29,596 nt of DNA from JAMHZE01 sp964424715 (GTDB lineage Bacteria > Pseudomonadota > Alphaproteobacteria > Rickettsiales > UBA8987). The notes below the pieces were generated by a model, which was not told where the DNA came from, ran no database searches, and saw nothing but the letters and a program-made list of their open reading frames with translations. The position numbers were made by a program, and so were the translations under genes. Below, piece by piece: positions 1-7,059 of this stretch. Position 1 is the first letter of the stretch. Each line of letters starts with the position of its first letter. The stretch spans positions 1 through 29,596 of the forward strand of contig CAYRJW010000017.1 in assembly GCA_964424715.1 (NCBI GenBank), given 5' to 3'.

Positions 1-497
1 ACGCCTTTAAGGTAAAGCGTTTTTGAAATACTCGCCGCATATTGAATCCATCTGCCAGCATTTGCTTTTAACAATGGAGCCGTTGCCATCATCTGCGCTT
101 TTAAACACGGATAAAATTCTTGCGTGTTAATTTTCTTATCAGGAATTGCGGCGGCAAGCGCACCAATATCAACGCGGTTTAAAGCATCGGTGATATTTTC
201 TGGAGTGTCTTTTGGCTCCATGTCGTTTGTTGCACGATTGAATGCAACATTCACTGCTTTGCGTTCTGCTAAATCCATCGGCTTAGTAAAAACCACCGGA
301 ACTTGTTTAACGCCAATTCGTTTTGCAACATGATGCCTTTGGTGACCAGAAATAATTTCGCCATCTGGTGTTGCATATATCGGCAACAAAAAACCCAGCT
401 TCTTAAGCGAGATTTCAATAATATCTAATCTGCGCGGGTCAGCTTTTCTTGGGTTATATGTTGATGGGTTCAAGCTATCTATATCTACAAGTTTCAT
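1..497 (-). CDS. ParB-like nuclease domain protein, C-terminus cut by window edge
   Basis: Open frame starting at the ATG at 497-495 and still open at base 1, about 165 residues visible. The N-terminus resembles a ParB/Srx domain: an early NPR-type segment (NPSTYNPRKADPRR), then the signature GEIISGHQRHHVAKRIG followed by VKQVPVVF. In this family the GHxR segment binds nucleotide or contacts DNA; proteins of this shape occur both in plasmid partition and in prophages. The start codon overlaps the stop of the upstream gene in an ATGA, so the two are translationally coupled. Being the second of two tandem ParB-like genes suggests a phage or island module rather than chromosomal ParA/ParB, since no ParA is seen. 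The exact role is unknown and the C-terminal half is missing. Confidence 0.75.
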   Translation of the reverse strand, partial: MKLVDIDSLNPSTYNPRKADPRRLDIIEISLKKLGFLLPIYATPDGEIISGHQRHHVAKRIGVKQVPVVFTKPMDLAERKAVNVAFNRATNDMEPKDTPENITDALNRVDIGALAAAIPDKKINTQEFYPCLKAQMMATAPLLKANAGRWIQYAASISKTLYLKG

Positions 498-1084
498 AAG
501 CCCAGCCTGTTTTTAATTTCGTTTGTTACTGCTTCTTTATCAAAGCCAACTTCTTGTTTTAGGTTTTCAATCCATTCCAGATATTCTTCCCTCGGTATCA
601 CGAAGCTATACGGACCAATGGTTGCTTTCGTATCTGCTTCATCAATTGGTTTCTCGCCACCATCATCAACACCATCTTCTAGTGAATCTAATCCTCGCTT
701 TAACTCTTCAAGCTCAGATAAATCAAAACCAAGAATGCTATTATCAAACTCTAGGCTTTCTAGTTCGCCAAGTTCTATTGCCAAAAGTTCCTTATCCCAC
801 TGAGCCTCTTCGCCAGTTCGGTTATCAGCAATTCTGTAAGCCTGAACTTGCGGTGCGGTTAAGCTTTCCGCAATGTGAACTGGCACTTTCTTTAAGCCCA
901 GCTTTTGCGAAGCGAGATAGCGAACATGCCCTGCAATAATCACCATTTCGCTATCAACCACTATCGGTTGACGAAACCCAAACTCTTTAATTGATGCCGC
1001 AACTTTATCTACAGCATGCACAGTTATCCTTGGGTTGCGAGCGTAAGGGATAACTTTTTCTAGGTCGATTAAATCAACTTTCAT
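494..1084 (-). CDS. ParB-like nuclease domain protein, phage type
   Basis: 196 residues. The N-terminal about 90 residues form a ParB/Srx-like domain: YARNPRI near residue 14, then IIAGHVRYLASQKLGLKKVP around residues 49-68, the ParB box II-like GHxR signature. The middle is acidic (several E/D-rich stretches), and the C-terminus reads IGPYSFVIPREEYLEW followed by a charged helix. From family knowledge, this architecture with a short C-terminal helix is common in phage and prophage proteins beside terminase genes; that placement is inferred because the next genes lie outside the window. A good ribosome binding site (AAGGAG, about 1089-1094) precedes the ATG. The stop overlaps the next gene by ATGA. 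No DNA-methylase or ParA-interaction region is visible. Confidence 0.78.
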   Translation of the reverse strand: MKVDLIDLEKVIPYARNPRITVHAVDKVAASIKEFGFRQPIVVDSEMVIIAGHVRYLASQKLGLKKVPVHIAESLTAPQVQAYRIADNRTGEEAQWDKELLAIELGELESLEFDNSILGFDLSELEELKRGLDSLEDGVDDGGEKPIDEADTKATIGPYSFVIPREEYLEWIENLKQEVGFDKEAVTNEIKNRLGL

Positions 1085-1463
1085 AACAACTCCTTTAATT
1101 AAAAAAACGAAACGAAATGAATTTCAGAACTCCATCTCTAGCGAAATCGTGCGCCACGCGCCCCCGTATACAAAAAACTGGGGAAGGACCCACCATCACA
1201 ACTGATCAGGTTATGATGGCAGGCTGGCGCGCCAGAGCGGCATAAACCGCTACTTTGCGCCAATGCAGGTGCGATACCGAGATGAACTACCCTAAGCCTA
1301 TGCTAAAAAAAGGAATAGCGGCTTCACCTCATTCTATGCGTGGTATCAATTACACCAACACCAATTCAAGATATTGATAAAACAATATTATAAAACAGCG
1401 TTGATTGCACGGTGCAGTATGTTATCCGATTAAGACTAACCAACTGTAATAAAAGGATAAACA
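1085..1463. other. gene-free stretch dense in inverted repeats (candidate structured RNA or packaging site)
   Basis: No convincing ORF. The stretch holds a hairpin CCATCACAAC/GTTATGATGG (1193-1202 with 1210-1219, one mismatch), a perfect 12-bp palindrome CTGGCGCGCCAG (1224-1235), AGCGG/CCGCT (1236-1240 with 1247-1251), and a nested long-range pairing: GATACC 1273-1278 with GGTATC 1342-1347, GAGATG 1279-1284 with CACCTC 1325-1330 (one mismatch), AAGCC 1294-1298 with GGCTT 1320-1324. A GC-rich segment (1149-1166) and an 11-bp palindrome TGCACGGTGCA (1406-1416) flank these. It lies just upstream of the two ParB-like genes. Function is not known; a phage cos/packaging region or a structured RNA are the two readings I consider. 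Confidence 0.5.
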
Positions 1464-1802
1464 ATGACAAACACCAAAATAACAACCAACAAAATAACGC
1501 AACTAAACGACCGCTTCCGCCAAACATATTGGGGAGGCAAGGTTATGATAACCAGCGGCGTTCAAGCATTGCCATGTGATAAACAGGCAGCAATATTCAA
1601 TAAAGTTCGTGATTATGACAACTTCACACCAGACAACGACCCACACGGCGAGCATGACTTCGGCACGGTTATTGTTTCTGGCACTAAGTGCTTCTGGAAA
1701 ATTGACTACTACGATAACAAAATGGAATTCGGTTCTGAAGACCCAAGCAACCCATCAGTTACCACCAGAGTTTTAACCATCATGTTAGCTAATGAGTATT
1801 AA
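1464..1802 (+). CDS. DUF3768 family protein
   Basis: 112 residues, the usual size for DUF3768, a family of unknown function common on alphaproteobacterial plasmids, prophages and integrative elements. Recognisable family blocks are the DNDPHGEHDFG segment (about residues 57-67), FWKIDYYD (about 77-84), and the C-terminal TTRVLTIMLANEY. A purine-rich ribosome site (AAAAGGA, about 1450) precedes the ATG. The gene is convergent with the GHKL-ATPase gene; their stops share the palindrome TTAATTAA so the coding regions overlap by four bases. The upstream region contains the short palindrome at 1406-1416, which could be an operator, but nothing proves this. It supports an accessory origin for this end of the window. 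Confidence 0.85.
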   Translation: MTNTKITTNKITQLNDRFRQTYWGGKVMITSGVQALPCDKQAAIFNKVRDYDNFTPDNDPHGEHDFGTVIVSGTKCFWKIDYYDNKMEFGSEDPSNPSVTTRVLTIMLANEY

Positions 1803-3811
1803 TTAACGGATGAGTTTTCTATAGCTTTTTCTATATGCTCTTCGACCTTAGTGCCTTCAATTATAGACTTATATGTTTCCTGAAGGTGCTTTAGCGCATT
1901 ACCTTTATCAGCCTGATACTCTAGCTCTTCCTGAATGAATTTAAGCTTTGCTTTATTTGAGTTAATTATCTCGCTCCAAGGCTTTACCCACAATGTAATT
2001 TTGCCATCATCAGAACGATGAACAACACCTTTTGGATAACCTGATTGCTTAGCTCGCCTATCTGCATGTTCATCTAGGTCATTTGATATAAGCCAAAAAT
2101 TCCATTTTGTATCAACATCCCTAAATCTCTCATCACTTGCAACAGCAAAAGCATAATTTTCAAGCTGATTAATTTCAGTCTGACCGATAACAACAGATGG
2201 TGCTTTTAATTCTACAATTAAGTGCTCTAACTCTTCTGATCTTGTAGTCTTGATTGATTTAGTAAGCATTAAATCAACTATACCAACTTTTCCATCAATT
2301 CTTTTTACAGCTTCATCAACTATTATATCTTCTCTATTTTTTGCTTGTAGATGCTTTCTTAAAACCTCAGTTAGACTTTGGTCACTTACTGATAAATTAA
2401 ACTCTTCTCCAAAAATCCAAGTATGGTCAGCAACCATTTTATGAAGCTGAGAACGCTCTTTAAGATTTTTCTTTATATCTTTTTCATATAATATAGCTTC
2501 AAGACTAGATACAAACCTAAGTCTATCTGCTATCATTTTTGAAGCGCTTATAAATGCAGATAATGATGTTTCCTGCAATAACTCAGCCAACTCTTTTTGC
2601 TTAGATTTTGGTAAATCCAGAACTTCATTAAGAATCGTTTGCAACTCTTCTGGACTTTCCTCAATAGCTTGCTTCAAAAGCCTTAAATGCAATGCCTTCT
2701 GTTTCTTAGGGGTTGTTTGGAAATCTGGCAAATAATCATTTATATTCACAGCTAAAATATCAAAAACTTTTTGTTCAATATTTTGCATTGTGCTAATAGG
2801 CTCAGCCTTATAAGGATAAACTTCTTCTGCCTTCCATTGTTCAACAAGTGTTTTTGCTTCTTGGGCAGATCTTTCTCTAAAATACTCCTTTATAAGGTTT
2901 TTTGACTGCTCAATTTTATCTTTTAAAATTGGCTCCATCTCTCCAAGTTCCAGCCTATTTTCATTATGAAGCTTTTCTATAAATGAAGATTTTAGATAAC
3001 CAGAAAATGGAAAGTTACCTATCCTTAAATTTTGACTTGTTTGAGATAGAGGAAATCCAGCTTCATTACACAAATAAAGTGTTTTATCAGTTGATGATTT
3101 CCATTCAATTACTTCTAGAGAAAAAGGATATTTTTCTTCTTCAAATTCTATAAAATCTAAATCGTAAGATTTTGTGTTTTTTATAGCAAGTGATGGATCT
3201 ATTCTTTCACCATTAAAACTAATTGAAATGCCAGAGTAATTTTTGAGATATAACGCTAAAACTTCTGATAATGGCTGTGTTGCGTTTTCAGTTTTTAAAA
3301 TTTTATGATCTTTCTGAATTCCAGTAATTTTAACTTCCACCCCTGAGCTTTTATCTTGGGACTCTACTGGATCAGTTATCGTTACTTGCTTCAAATTATT
3401 ATTGGAAATTGAAATAGTAAATTTTTCAAACTTTTTTGTAGAATCATTATAAAAAACAACCTTCCAATCTATATTACTACCCAAAGCAAAGCCCTTAAAT
3501 CTTCCTTGCCCCTCCTTGCCATGCAATTTTCTATTGCCAATCTTAGAAATAAAAGCAGATTTTTTCCAAGAGCCACCCAATTTCTTATAACAATCTTCGG
3601 CTTCCGAAGGTTTCATGCCATGACCATTGTCTCTAATTATAATTTCACCATCTAAACCTAATTTATCTTTTGTAACAAATAGTTCGACCTTGGTGGCATT
3701 AGCATCAAGAGAGTTCCATATAAATTCACAAAGTGCAGGCAATGGCTTTGCATTGGCTTGCTTTTCAAGGAAATCTAATTGAACATCTAGGTTATGTATT
3801 TTTTGAGTCAT
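1799..3811 (-). CDS. GHKL (HSP90-like) ATPase with C-terminal PD-(D/E)XK-like nuclease domain
   Basis: 670 residues. N-terminal GHKL ATP-binding fold: N-box with E29 and N33 in EFIWNSLDANA, G1 box DNGHGM (61-66) and a glycine-rich lid around GKEGQGRFKG (98-107). This is the arrangement of HSP90, MutL and MORC-like ATPases. The middle (about 340-480) is helical and charged. Near the C-terminus D513 (GIVDLML), E534 and K536 (LIVELKAP) match the D...ExK core of PD-(D/E)XK nucleases. I infer an ATP-gated nuclease, plausibly a single-gene phage-defence protein; single-gene HSP90-like ATPase defence proteins such as Tiamat have been described, but membership is not established here. Weak ribosome site (AACGGC). 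Its AT-rich codon use and position between island genes suggest horizontal transfer. Confidence 0.7.
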   Translation of the reverse strand: MTQKIHNLDVQLDFLEKQANAKPLPALCEFIWNSLDANATKVELFVTKDKLGLDGEIIIRDNGHGMKPSEAEDCYKKLGGSWKKSAFISKIGNRKLHGKEGQGRFKGFALGSNIDWKVVFYNDSTKKFEKFTISISNNNLKQVTITDPVESQDKSSGVEVKITGIQKDHKILKTENATQPLSEVLALYLKNYSGISISFNGERIDPSLAIKNTKSYDLDFIEFEEEKYPFSLEVIEWKSSTDKTLYLCNEAGFPLSQTSQNLRIGNFPFSGYLKSSFIEKLHNENRLELGEMEPILKDKIEQSKNLIKEYFRERSAQEAKTLVEQWKAEEVYPYKAEPISTMQNIEQKVFDILAVNINDYLPDFQTTPKKQKALHLRLLKQAIEESPEELQTILNEVLDLPKSKQKELAELLQETSLSAFISASKMIADRLRFVSSLEAILYEKDIKKNLKERSQLHKMVADHTWIFGEEFNLSVSDQSLTEVLRKHLQAKNREDIIVDEAVKRIDGKVGIVDLMLTKSIKTTRSEELEHLIVELKAPSVVIGQTEINQLENYAFAVASDERFRDVDTKWNFWLISNDLDEHADRRAKQSGYPKGVVHRSDDGKITLWVKPWSEIINSNKAKLKFIQEELEYQADKGNALKHLQETYKSIIEGTKVEEHIEKAIENSSVN

Positions 3812-4136
3812 GCCGTTACAATAATATTGTTTTTTAGTTTTTGCTAGTTTGAATGCTTTTTTATTTTTAACAAGTTATGCCGCCTGAAGAATCGGCTGCC
3901 ATTCGAATATTTTATCATTTAAAGCAGGAGGGGCGGAAAACACCTCTCCTAAAGTGTTGATTGATTCAAAAAACTCTGTTATTTGGTTCGAGGTTACTCC
4001 GCGTTGGAGCACCAAAAATGTCAAACCGATAGATTCTCTAGGTTTGCGAGTTTTCTTTTTCTATCCTAATTTTCGAGGTACGTTGATTTTGCTAGATTTT
4101 TTGGTTCGAGTCCGTTGTAGTGTTTTTTTAACAGCC
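3812..4136. other. gene-free spacer holding direct repeat copy 1
   Basis: No credible complete gene. The main content is the first copy of the 85-bp direct repeat (3926-4010). Read on the minus strand, a stop-free stretch runs from just after a TAG near 4060 through the repeat to a TAA near 3878, ending in NDKIFEWQPILQAA. On the plus strand a 63-codon frame also crosses it (3954-4145). Both could be chance or a gene remnant. The remainder is AT-rich. Confidence 0.5.
3926..4010. repeat. 85-bp perfect direct repeat, copy 1
   Basis: Identical base for base to 5334-5418. It begins AGGAGGGGCGGAAAAC and ends CCGCGTTGGAGC. The left 25-30 bases outside the core are also similar (GGCTGCCATTCG here, GGTTGCCATTCG in copy 2), so the homologous segment is about 115 bp with a diverged left flank; on the right it continues ACCA here versus GCCA in copy 2. 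It contains a hairpin AGGAGGGG/CCTCTCCT at its left end and CTCC/GGAG at its right end. The two copies flank the 307-residue gene. Candidate attachment site duplication or duplicated gene end. Confidence 0.9.
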
Positions 4137-5060
4137 TTACCTTAAAAATGGATCTTGCCCAACTAAGCGGCTTAAACCCACTTTTTCGCATACTCTTTGC
4201 ACAATACTTGTATTAGGCTTCGATAGCCTTTCTTCGGCAAGCCTTCTATAAGACTCTATTAATTCTGCTGCTTGTTCAACTCCTCCAGCATTATAGAATT
4301 TTTGAGAGAGATTATATTCAGCTCTTTCATTTAGTTTTAAAGATGGGAATCTTCCATCAAGCGTTGCGGCTTTATTTGCAGCTTCATGCAAGAAATCAAT
4401 ATGTGTTGTAGCTTTTGCTTTTGCTTTTGGTTCTGATTGTTGAGCTTTCTCAAAATTTTCTATTAATAATCTTATAGGATCATTATCGATTCCGTTCTTA
4501 ATATTTTTACATTCAAGCCCTTCATATGGCTTATCACGTACTACCAAATCGACTTCCTCTATAAGACTAGCGGCAAAATCTTGATTGATTTTGCCATTCT
4601 TTACTAAGTCACCAATTGTAATGTAATATTCAAGTTTTATGTTGTTGGTCTGCCTTTCTAAATCACTTTGAAGCACATACTCAGGAATCCCGTTATCAAA
4701 CATATTCTGATGTAAAGATTTCAGATGTCCCTCTACTAATTTACCTACTTCACCACTCTTTAATTCTTTATCTCCAGACTCAACTTCTTTGAGAAAAGGA
4801 AACACCTCATTTTTAAGAAAATCGGAATAAACTGTATTTGCTTTTTTCTCGAATCTGGATACAAAACCAAATGCTTTTTCATGAATTTTGCTAACTAACT
4901 CCTCGACTTCTTTCTGATCATAACCTCTGTCGGATAAATCTTTAACTAAACCATATTTTAACTCATACATTTTATCATTTGAACTTTGCCCTGTTGTTAT
5001 ATACTCTTTGGCAATATCTATAAAAAGTTTTAATAATAAATCTTCATCATTTTGTATCAT
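4137..5060 (-). CDS. hypothetical protein between direct repeats
   Basis: 307 residues, not recognised. It is soluble, highly charged and predicted by eye to be mostly helical, without signal peptide, membrane segment or cysteine cluster. Short Ala/Lys-rich linker around residues 212-217 (KAKAKA) separates an N-terminal acidic helical region from a C-terminal one ending VGLSRLVGQDPFLR. Upstream (5061-5100) is AT-rich with no strong Shine-Dalgarno. It is the only gene between two perfect 85-bp direct repeats, in AT-rich DNA, so it is probably cargo of a small inserted segment. No toxin, antitoxin, recombinase or restriction motif is visible. The frame is long and intact, so I consider it a real gene of unknown function. 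Confidence 0.6.
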   Translation of the reverse strand: MIQNDEDLLLKLFIDIAKEYITTGQSSNDKMYELKYGLVKDLSDRGYDQKEVEELVSKIHEKAFGFVSRFEKKANTVYSDFLKNEVFPFLKEVESGDKELKSGEVGKLVEGHLKSLHQNMFDNGIPEYVLQSDLERQTNNIKLEYYITIGDLVKNGKINQDFAASLIEEVDLVVRDKPYEGLECKNIKNGIDNDPIRLLIENFEKAQQSEPKAKAKATTHIDFLHEAANKAATLDGRFPSLKLNERAEYNLSQKFYNAGGVEQAAELIESYRRLAEERLSKPNTSIVQRVCEKVGLSRLVGQDPFLR

Positions 5061-5426
5061 ATAATTAAGCTAAGAATTTTAAAAGTTTGTATAATTCGTA
5101 GTATATCACAAAAAGGTTAAAAAAGCGTTAAGGAGTGGCAAGTTTTTTAAGATTTTTGGTTTTGCAAAGTAATATATATCAGATGCTTGGGTGGGTAATA
5201 CCTCTCGCTTTTTATGTTTTTTTAACGAGTTTTTAGAAAATATCATGCTAATTATTCCTGTTTTTACTGAGCTGCAGTTTTGTTATGTCACCCTCAAAAA
5301 TGGTTGCCATTCGTATATCTTATCAGTCAATGTAGGAGGGGCGGAAAACACCTCTCCTAAAGTGTTGATTGATTCAAAAAACTCTGTTATTTGGTTCGAG
5401 GTTACTCCGCGTTGGAGCGCCAGTTT
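5061..5426. other. gene-free spacer holding direct repeat copy 2
   Basis: No convincing gene. The left 250 bases are AT-rich without recognised signal. The right end is direct repeat copy 2 (5334-5418), ending 8 bases from the stop codon of the DUF1275 gene. A 79-codon plus-strand frame (5191-5430) crosses the repeat but has no family resemblance and its second half is just the repeat read in that frame; I do not call it a gene. On the minus strand, the frame of the DUF1275 gene continues past its TAA through the repeat without another stop until near 5288. Confidence 0.5.
5334..5418. repeat. 85-bp perfect direct repeat, copy 2 (probable island boundary)
   Basis: Second exact copy of 3926-4010, same orientation. 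It lies between accessory genes on the left and conserved chromosomal genes on the right, as expected of an attachment-site repeat at the edge of an integrated element. On the minus strand both copies keep an open frame that ends with similar but not identical residues (TDKIYEWQPFLRVT here, NDKIFEWQPILQAA in copy 1), hinting at a homologous protein C-terminus rather than plain non-coding DNA. Confidence 0.9.
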
Positions 5427-6086
5427 TTAGTTTCCCAACTCGCTGAATCGGTGTTTCGATAATATCGCTATTACGGTTAGGAGTCCTGACCAGATAACTG
5501 CTATCCAGAGGCTGCGTAAGCCGAGAGAATAGAATAATAATGTGCCAGCCGCACCGCCTGCTATCAAACCAAGCCATAGCAACATATAAGGAACCCAGGT
5601 AAATCTTGAGCCTCCCAGCGCCGCATGGGCCAAACGCTGACCAACCTTAACAAGCGCACCTGTCATGTAAGTAAGTCCGACCACCACATCCCCATTACGA
5701 TAAAATATGGCATTTTCGGCACCCATCGCCAAGGTCATGAATGTAACGGCCATAAGGTCCCACCCTATCTCACAGCTGATGGCAGCGGCGGTAAGCAGAA
5801 CAGTTACGAAGCCAAGCACACTGATAAAAGCTGATGCTTTAAAAAAATGGCGTACTAATACACCAAGCATGCTGCCGGTGACAAAAAGCACTATTATTGC
5901 TCCTACAAGCATGATGCCGGGGATATTACCCGTTATCAGGTTCACCGCCAGACGAGTGGAATTACCACTCATGAATGAGATAAAATACCCGCCAAGATTA
6001 AGAAAACCGATCGCATCTACACACCCCGCCAAAGCAGAGAGGCATATTGCGAATAGATATACGCTTTTATTTTTTAATGTGTGCAT
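5427..6086 (-). CDS. DUF1275 (YoaK-type) integral membrane protein
   Basis: 219 residues, close to the usual DUF1275 length. About six hydrophobic membrane segments are visible. The family's N-terminal hallmark is present: a first helix with AGCVDAIGFLNLGGYF (about 20-35) followed by SFMSGNSTRLAV, the conserved MSGN(S/T) motif. Another conserved block is MGAENAIF with a YMTGALVKVGQRL segment (about 140-155). Members are widespread inner-membrane proteins of unknown transport or export function. The gene is divergent from olsB. Its stop lies 8 bases from direct repeat copy 2, making it the first core-type gene next to the island. No strong Shine-Dalgarno is seen before the ATG. Confidence 0.9.
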   Translation of the reverse strand: MHTLKNKSVYLFAICLSALAGCVDAIGFLNLGGYFISFMSGNSTRLAVNLITGNIPGIMLVGAIIVLFVTGSMLGVLVRHFFKASAFISVLGFVTVLLTAAAISCEIGWDLMAVTFMTLAMGAENAIFYRNGDVVVGLTYMTGALVKVGQRLAHAALGGSRFTWVPYMLLWLGLIAGGAAGTLLFYSLGLRSLWIAVIWSGLLTVIAILSKHRFSELGN

Positions 6087-6233
6087 TTATCGCCCATGAT
6101 ATAGAGCAGACAGCGAAATGTAAATATAAACTCATACTGCCCGCTCAAAACATATTATGAAATAAATCTAAAACATTCTGTTGATTTACGCCCCGAAATA
6201 TTGATTATACCTTTATAATTTTATAATTACCTG

Positions 6234-7022
6234 ATGTTCAACAGTGCTAATAGACCAGACCTGTCCTCGTGCAGGATGGGGAATATATATCTTAAACTTG
6301 CCGAAAACAGGGAAGAGCTTGTGAGTGCGCAGAAATTGCGGCATTTTGTTTTCTTTGAGGAGCCAAAAGGCATAACCACCCCCTCCGGACAGATAGACAA
6401 AGATGAATTTGACGATAATTGCGAGCATCTGCTGGTGATGAACGGCGCTAACCCGGATAAACCAGAGGTGGTCGGAACATACAGGTTGCTGCGCAGAACG
6501 CCGGATAAGGCGGTAAATAAATTCTACACCGAAACGGAATTCGATATTTCCGGCCTCAAAGATTCGGGACATAATATAATGGAACTGGGGCGTTCCTGCA
6601 TCCACCCAGATTTCAGGGATGGCAAGGTGATACAGCTTTTATGGAGCGGTATTGGGGCTTATATAGCATTTCACAAAATTGTTTATTTATTTGGCTGCGC
6701 CAGTTTCTTCGGGGTTGATGCGCAGGAACATGCGGTTCCTATCTCTTATCTATGGCACCATCACCGCGCACCGGAGAACCTGCGCCCAAGCCCAAGAGCG
6801 GAAGTTGCGGCGAAGTTCGATATCATCCCGGCGGATAAGATAGATAAAAAAGAGGCAATGACCAAAATGCCGGCGCTTATAAAAGGTTATATGAGGCTTG
6901 GCTGTCTGGTCGGCAGCGGCGCCATAATCGATGATTTCTGCAAAACCGTTGATATATGTATGATCTTAGAGTCATCAAAGATGGTAAAAAAGTACGCAGA
7001 ACACTTCGTTGAGAAGAAATAG
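6234..7022 (+). CDS. olsB: L-ornithine N(alpha)-acyltransferase (ornithine lipid synthesis)
   Basis: 262 residues from this ATG; an in-frame ATG at 6276 (MGNIYLKLAENREE) matches the family N-terminus as well and would give 248 residues. Neither start has a good Shine-Dalgarno. The protein is a GNAT-fold acyltransferase of the OlsB/hemolysin-like family: LRHFVFFEE near residue 36, the VGTYRLLRR strand, ELGRSCIHPDFRDG (acyl-donor site), and YLFGCASFFG. OlsB transfers a 3-hydroxyacyl group from acyl carrier protein to ornithine, giving lyso-ornithine lipid at the inner membrane. The next gene is the second enzyme of the same pathway and follows within 40 bases, so the two form an operon. This pairing makes OlsB, rather than another GNAT, the likely identity. 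Confidence 0.85.
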   Translation: MFNSANRPDLSSCRMGNIYLKLAENREELVSAQKLRHFVFFEEPKGITTPSGQIDKDEFDDNCEHLLVMNGANPDKPEVVGTYRLLRRTPDKAVNKFYTETEFDISGLKDSGHNIMELGRSCIHPDFRDGKVIQLLWSGIGAYIAFHKIVYLFGCASFFGVDAQEHAVPISYLWHHHRAPENLRPSPRAEVAAKFDIIPADKIDKKEAMTKMPALIKGYMRLGCLVGSGAIIDDFCKTVDICMILESSKMVKKYAEHFVEKK

Positions 7023-7059
7023 CTTATCTTTTTCGTTTTTTTGGGATAAAACCCACCTC

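Noticed and set aside
3981..4013. Possible tRNA or tmRNA 3' end (GGTTCGAGG...GGAGCACCA) in repeat copy 1
   Set aside because: The TTC loop lacks a pairing 5-bp stem and no matching acceptor or anticodon arm lies upstream; copy 2 reads GCGCCA instead.
3896..5420. Integron gene cassette with attC sites
   Set aside because: The repeats are perfect direct copies without the imperfect inverted-repeat RYYYAAC/GTTRRRY core structure of attC, and no integrase is seen.
5191..5430. 79-residue plus-strand ORF crossing repeat copy 2
   Set aside because: No Shine-Dalgarno, no family features, and its second half is the repeat read in that frame.
5374..5577. 67-residue minus-strand ORF overlapping the end of the DUF1275 gene
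   Set aside because: Lies in an alternative frame of a well-supported gene and the repeat; no supporting motif.
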